From the NCBI GenBank assembly GCA_033297075.1, contig MU858046.1:620001-684000 (forward strand): DNA of 64,000 nucleotides, read 5' to 3'. The DNA is from Rhypophila decipiens (lineage: Eukaryota > Ascomycota > Sordariomycetes > Sordariales > Naviculisporaceae). Of this stretch, positions 61,207 through 64,000 are shown piece after piece. Within the stretch, counting starts at the first letter, position 1. Every line of letters begins with the position of its first letter. The notes under the pieces were generated by a model that was not told the origin of the DNA, searched no databases, and was given only the letters and a program-made list of their open reading frames with translations. The position numbers were made by a program, and so were the translations under genes.

Positions 61207-63926
61207 ACCTTCTACGACTTGGTCGGTGCACGGCCAGTCAAAACACGGGCCCCAGCCAAGGCGGAGGTTTGGGACAATGCACTGTGCCTCAGAACAAACC
61301 GCTCTTATTTGGCCCTGGTGCGACTCCTGCGTAACTGCTCCAGTGCCAAGCCAATGCACTCGAGGGCCAGGGCTCAAGGGGGTCGGGGTTCTCGAGCAGT
61401 TTGCTGATTGTTGGTCACTGCTCCACGAGCATTAGCTTGGAGAAATTCTGGATCGAGTGTGTAGGATGATGGCGAGAGGTCATGTGGATGACGCGAAGTT
61501 GAAGAGTATGGAAGAAAAGCTTGGGAATGCCAGTCTCATTGCACAATGTGAACAGTGAGAAATGAAGACATGGCCAGAAAGGCGCCAGAAAGGGCTGCAT
61601 GGGCCAGGGGAAGGCAGATCGTGACCGGGGGCCGGGGGAAGGCTTCTACGATCCTTCTCTGAGTCTTCTCCCGCAAGCCACTTGTGGATCGCCATTTGCT
61701 TTGCGTTTGATGATGCGCCCTGTGCCCCAGGAAGATAGCCGCAATCCCTGTGTTCGCTCTGTGTCTCATGCTTTCTTGTCAGTTGTAACTCTCAGGCAGG
61801 CTAAAGTACTCTTGTGATTCTCGCTCTCCACTTCATCTTCCAGCACGGATCAGCTTCATTTTCTTTCGTATTGACGTCAAAGACGCCGAAGGCCTTGTTT
61901 TGGGACTCCGTAATTCGTGGAGGACGGATATGCAACACGGCGAGCGCGGGTTTCAGATCAGTTGGCGAACCAGAGCGGACGATCCGCATGGGCCAAAACA
62001 ACAACAGTCTCCTCGTGACTTGTTTATCTGAACCACGCCACTACTCAGGGCAGAAAACGTGTATTCGTATGTACAGGCAAGAGGTGTTCAACCCCGGAAT
62101 TTCATACTGTTCGGGCACAGCTTTACCCATTCGTGTTAAGTTTACACTTGACAGCCAGCCTTGCGATGTTTATGGCCGCGATATCAAGACCGGAATCGCT
62201 ATCGGTAGATGCCCGGTGTCTGCTTCTGGGAGGTGGTTATAGAAATTCACTCATACGTCAATGAGCCACGATGCAATCTCCTTTCACTCTGAGGGTTTAA
62301 ATGTCGCAGCCACATCGGTCATCTCACCGAATACCTACCTGGGCCGGTAGATAAGGGACTATATGTCTTTCTTAGGTAAACACCAGCAGCGCAATCGATG
62401 ACTTCACATGTGTGAGAATTTCCCACGTCAACCCCTTTTGTCAAACAGCGCCGAAGAACCGAGCGATCAACAATGATTTCACAGGTTCACTCCCTGGACG
62501 GACGCAAGCATTGACGAGGTTGGAGTGCCGACCAGCTGGGCCTCGTCGGTATCACCGAATGATCAAAGCAGGTGGGAGGACAAACTCCCAAGCCTCTTTG
62601 CTTCCCTGACCTTGTGCGCATCAATCAGGCATGTTCTGTGCCTCCTTTACCCCATTCCTCTTGATTCCATGTTTGCCATTGCTGCGTCAAATTACGTAAT
62701 TGTTTTACATGCACTTGAAATTGCCCTTTGCTGTCGATTGGTGAGGTTGGTGAAAACGTGGAGTGTTGGTTTCAGTGTGTCGGCCCGCTCCGAAAGCAGT
62801 ATCGATAGCCGCCGGCCGGTTCGGGCGAGGTGTGGAGCCTTCGATGAGAACCCGGCATCGGTCGGAGCGGAGCGGAGCCCGGACCTTATCGCGGGTCTGT
62901 GACGGTATTAGGCGATGCAGAACCTTGAAGGTTTCAACTGCCGCCATGCTGAAGTTCCGTTGCTGAGTCAGTAATAAGACTCAATCAAGCAACGACAATC
63001 ATGTTAGCAATGTCATAGATCACACTTTTACATGGACCGTTCGCTGGTTAATACGAAGAAGGGAAAAGACTTGTACTTTCTACCATCTACGGTAACGGAT
63101 CATTCACGAGCTACTACTTCCCAGATATCACACACCAAAGTCCCAACCAAATGTCTGTTGCGTCTCGAACTGGGCGCCAACAACTGCAGAAGTGGATATA
63201 CGATTTTCGGGAATGCCTCACGACGAGCAAAGTTGCGAACGGAAGCCCGTGGGACCAGTTTGGCCCCCAATCCCCATAAAATAACCAGATTTGAACATAT
63301 ACGGACTCTATACGGTGGATTACATTTTGTTGCCGAGATTTCCACGACCAACAATGCTGATTTGTATCTGCTGGTGTGCTTCATCGCCATGATCAGTAAT
63401 CTTTTATTTACATTCGTTCCCCCTCCCGAGCTCTGTGTTACCTGCCCCTTTTGCCACCAACAAAGGGAGTCAACCTCCAATTGACAGCAATGGTGATAAT
63501 ATCTAACTGTTCAACTGTCTGAAGTCTGATATATGGATCTCTGGTCTCTGTACCTTGGCGACATTTAACTCTGTCATTTATTCCCATCTTCGCTAGCCCC
63601 ATTGCCCGCATTTGACGCCGAGTTCCCTGCGCAGTAAAGTTCAACTGGAGATAACGGCTTTCGTCTACAACCATTGGCGTGTTCGTGCTATCAAGTCCTC
63701 GGTGGAAAGAGAGCGGAATTGGAACCATCAGTGCATGTTCCGGCGATGTCTGTCGCTATTTAACAAGGTATTGTCCGATGGGATATCGACAAAAGGAATA
63801 AGCCACCAACCGCCCTCACAAGGCAGCACATACATGTTTGGCTCGCCCAAGCATACCGGGAGGCCGATCAGTTAGCAACACAGCTGTCCATCTTTGAACC
63901 AACCACCGCCCCTTTTCACCTTGAAA

Positions 63927-64000
63927 ATGGGGTCAAGCGACGTCGACATGGTTATGACCGACGTCGACACGGGCTTGACGAGCAAGAAGAGGATCAAGTT
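63927..64000 (+). CDS. 5' end of an unidentified gene (cut by the window edge)
   Basis: An ATG in good context (AAAATGG) begins MGSSDVDMVMTDVDTGLTSK and continues KRIK to the edge, 24 codons with no stop. The preceding leader is C/T-rich, as before other genes here. The acidic then basic start gives no family. The start itself is likely but not certain. Confidence 0.45.
   Translation, partial: MGSSDVDMVMTDVDTGLTSKKRIK

Larger units (their letters stand above)
56328..63926. other. 7.6 kb gene-poor divergent spacer
   Basis: No frame here has recognisable family features, matched splice signals or consistent codon use. It lies between the C2H2 factor (-) and the gene starting at 63927 (+), so it includes both upstream regions. 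Small structures seen are a 12-bp, three-copy repeat at 60308-60343, and palindromic TTC/GAA clusters within an inverted repeat at 61143-61206. TACTCCGTA-like words occur near 59960. It is not strikingly AT-rich, so it does not look like a RIP-degraded transposon. Confidence 0.5.

Noticed and set aside
56328..63926. A RIP-degraded transposon in the large spacer
   Set aside because: There is no strong AT bias, terminal repeat or transposase/reverse transcriptase remnant.

Overview
The window is nuclear DNA of a filamentous ascomycete (Pezizomycotina). Genes are mostly broken by short introns of about 53 to 142 nt with GT(A/G)(A/C)G donors and internal CTAAC/CTGAC branch points. The products are fungal housekeeping and signalling proteins, and intergenic spacers are long. 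A dispersed TACTCCGTA-like word in several spacers suggests Eurotiomycetes, but that placement is a guess. There are no rRNA genes, transposons, CRISPR arrays or obvious secondary-metabolite clusters.

Layout. 1-7.3 kb: Mediator subunit Med13 (+), then methylthioadenosine phosphorylase (-). 8.1-13.2 kb: an ataxin-10/Ctr86-like protein (+) convergent with alanine aminotransferase (-). 13.2-17.5 kb: a long spacer. 17.5-20.4 kb: a Ste20-type PAK kinase (-). 20.4-25.6 kb: a 5.2 kb spacer that holds a tRNA-like element with polymerase III A and B boxes. 25.6-29.6 kb: the multi-KH vigilin Scp160 (+). 30.4-35.8 kb: two divergent genes, a HeLo-domain pseudokinase (-) and a patatin-like phospholipase (+), separated by 1.2 kb containing a direct repeat. 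38.4-40.0 kb: a vacuolar Ca2+/H+ exchanger (+). 41.2-43.9 kb: a membrane-anchored exo-beta-1,3-glucanase (-). 44.8-52.5 kb, all +: branched-chain 2-oxoacid dehydrogenase E1 beta, F-actin capping protein alpha, cytochrome b5 and TFIIE beta. 54.9-56.3 kb: a four-finger C2H2 transcription factor (-). 56.3-63.9 kb: a 7.6 kb spacer without a convincing gene. The first codons of another + strand gene lie at the right edge.

Most of the window is conserved core genome and the genes do not form one pathway. The most interesting part is 30.4-35.8 kb. A HeLo domain (the membrane-attacking domain of HET-S-type fungal cell-death effectors) is fused to a kinase fold that has lost its catalytic residues, the arrangement of a necroptosis executor such as MLKL. 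It is divergent from a patatin phospholipase that carries an intact Ser-Asp dyad and a possible C-terminal zinc-binding segment. Both families occur in fungal allorecognition and regulated cell death, so the pair is a candidate two-gene death or immunity module. Other points of note are a GC-AG intron with a 19-nt micro-exon in the capping protein gene, an AUG-less in-frame extension upstream of alanine aminotransferase, and a uORF ending 2 nt before the exchanger start.
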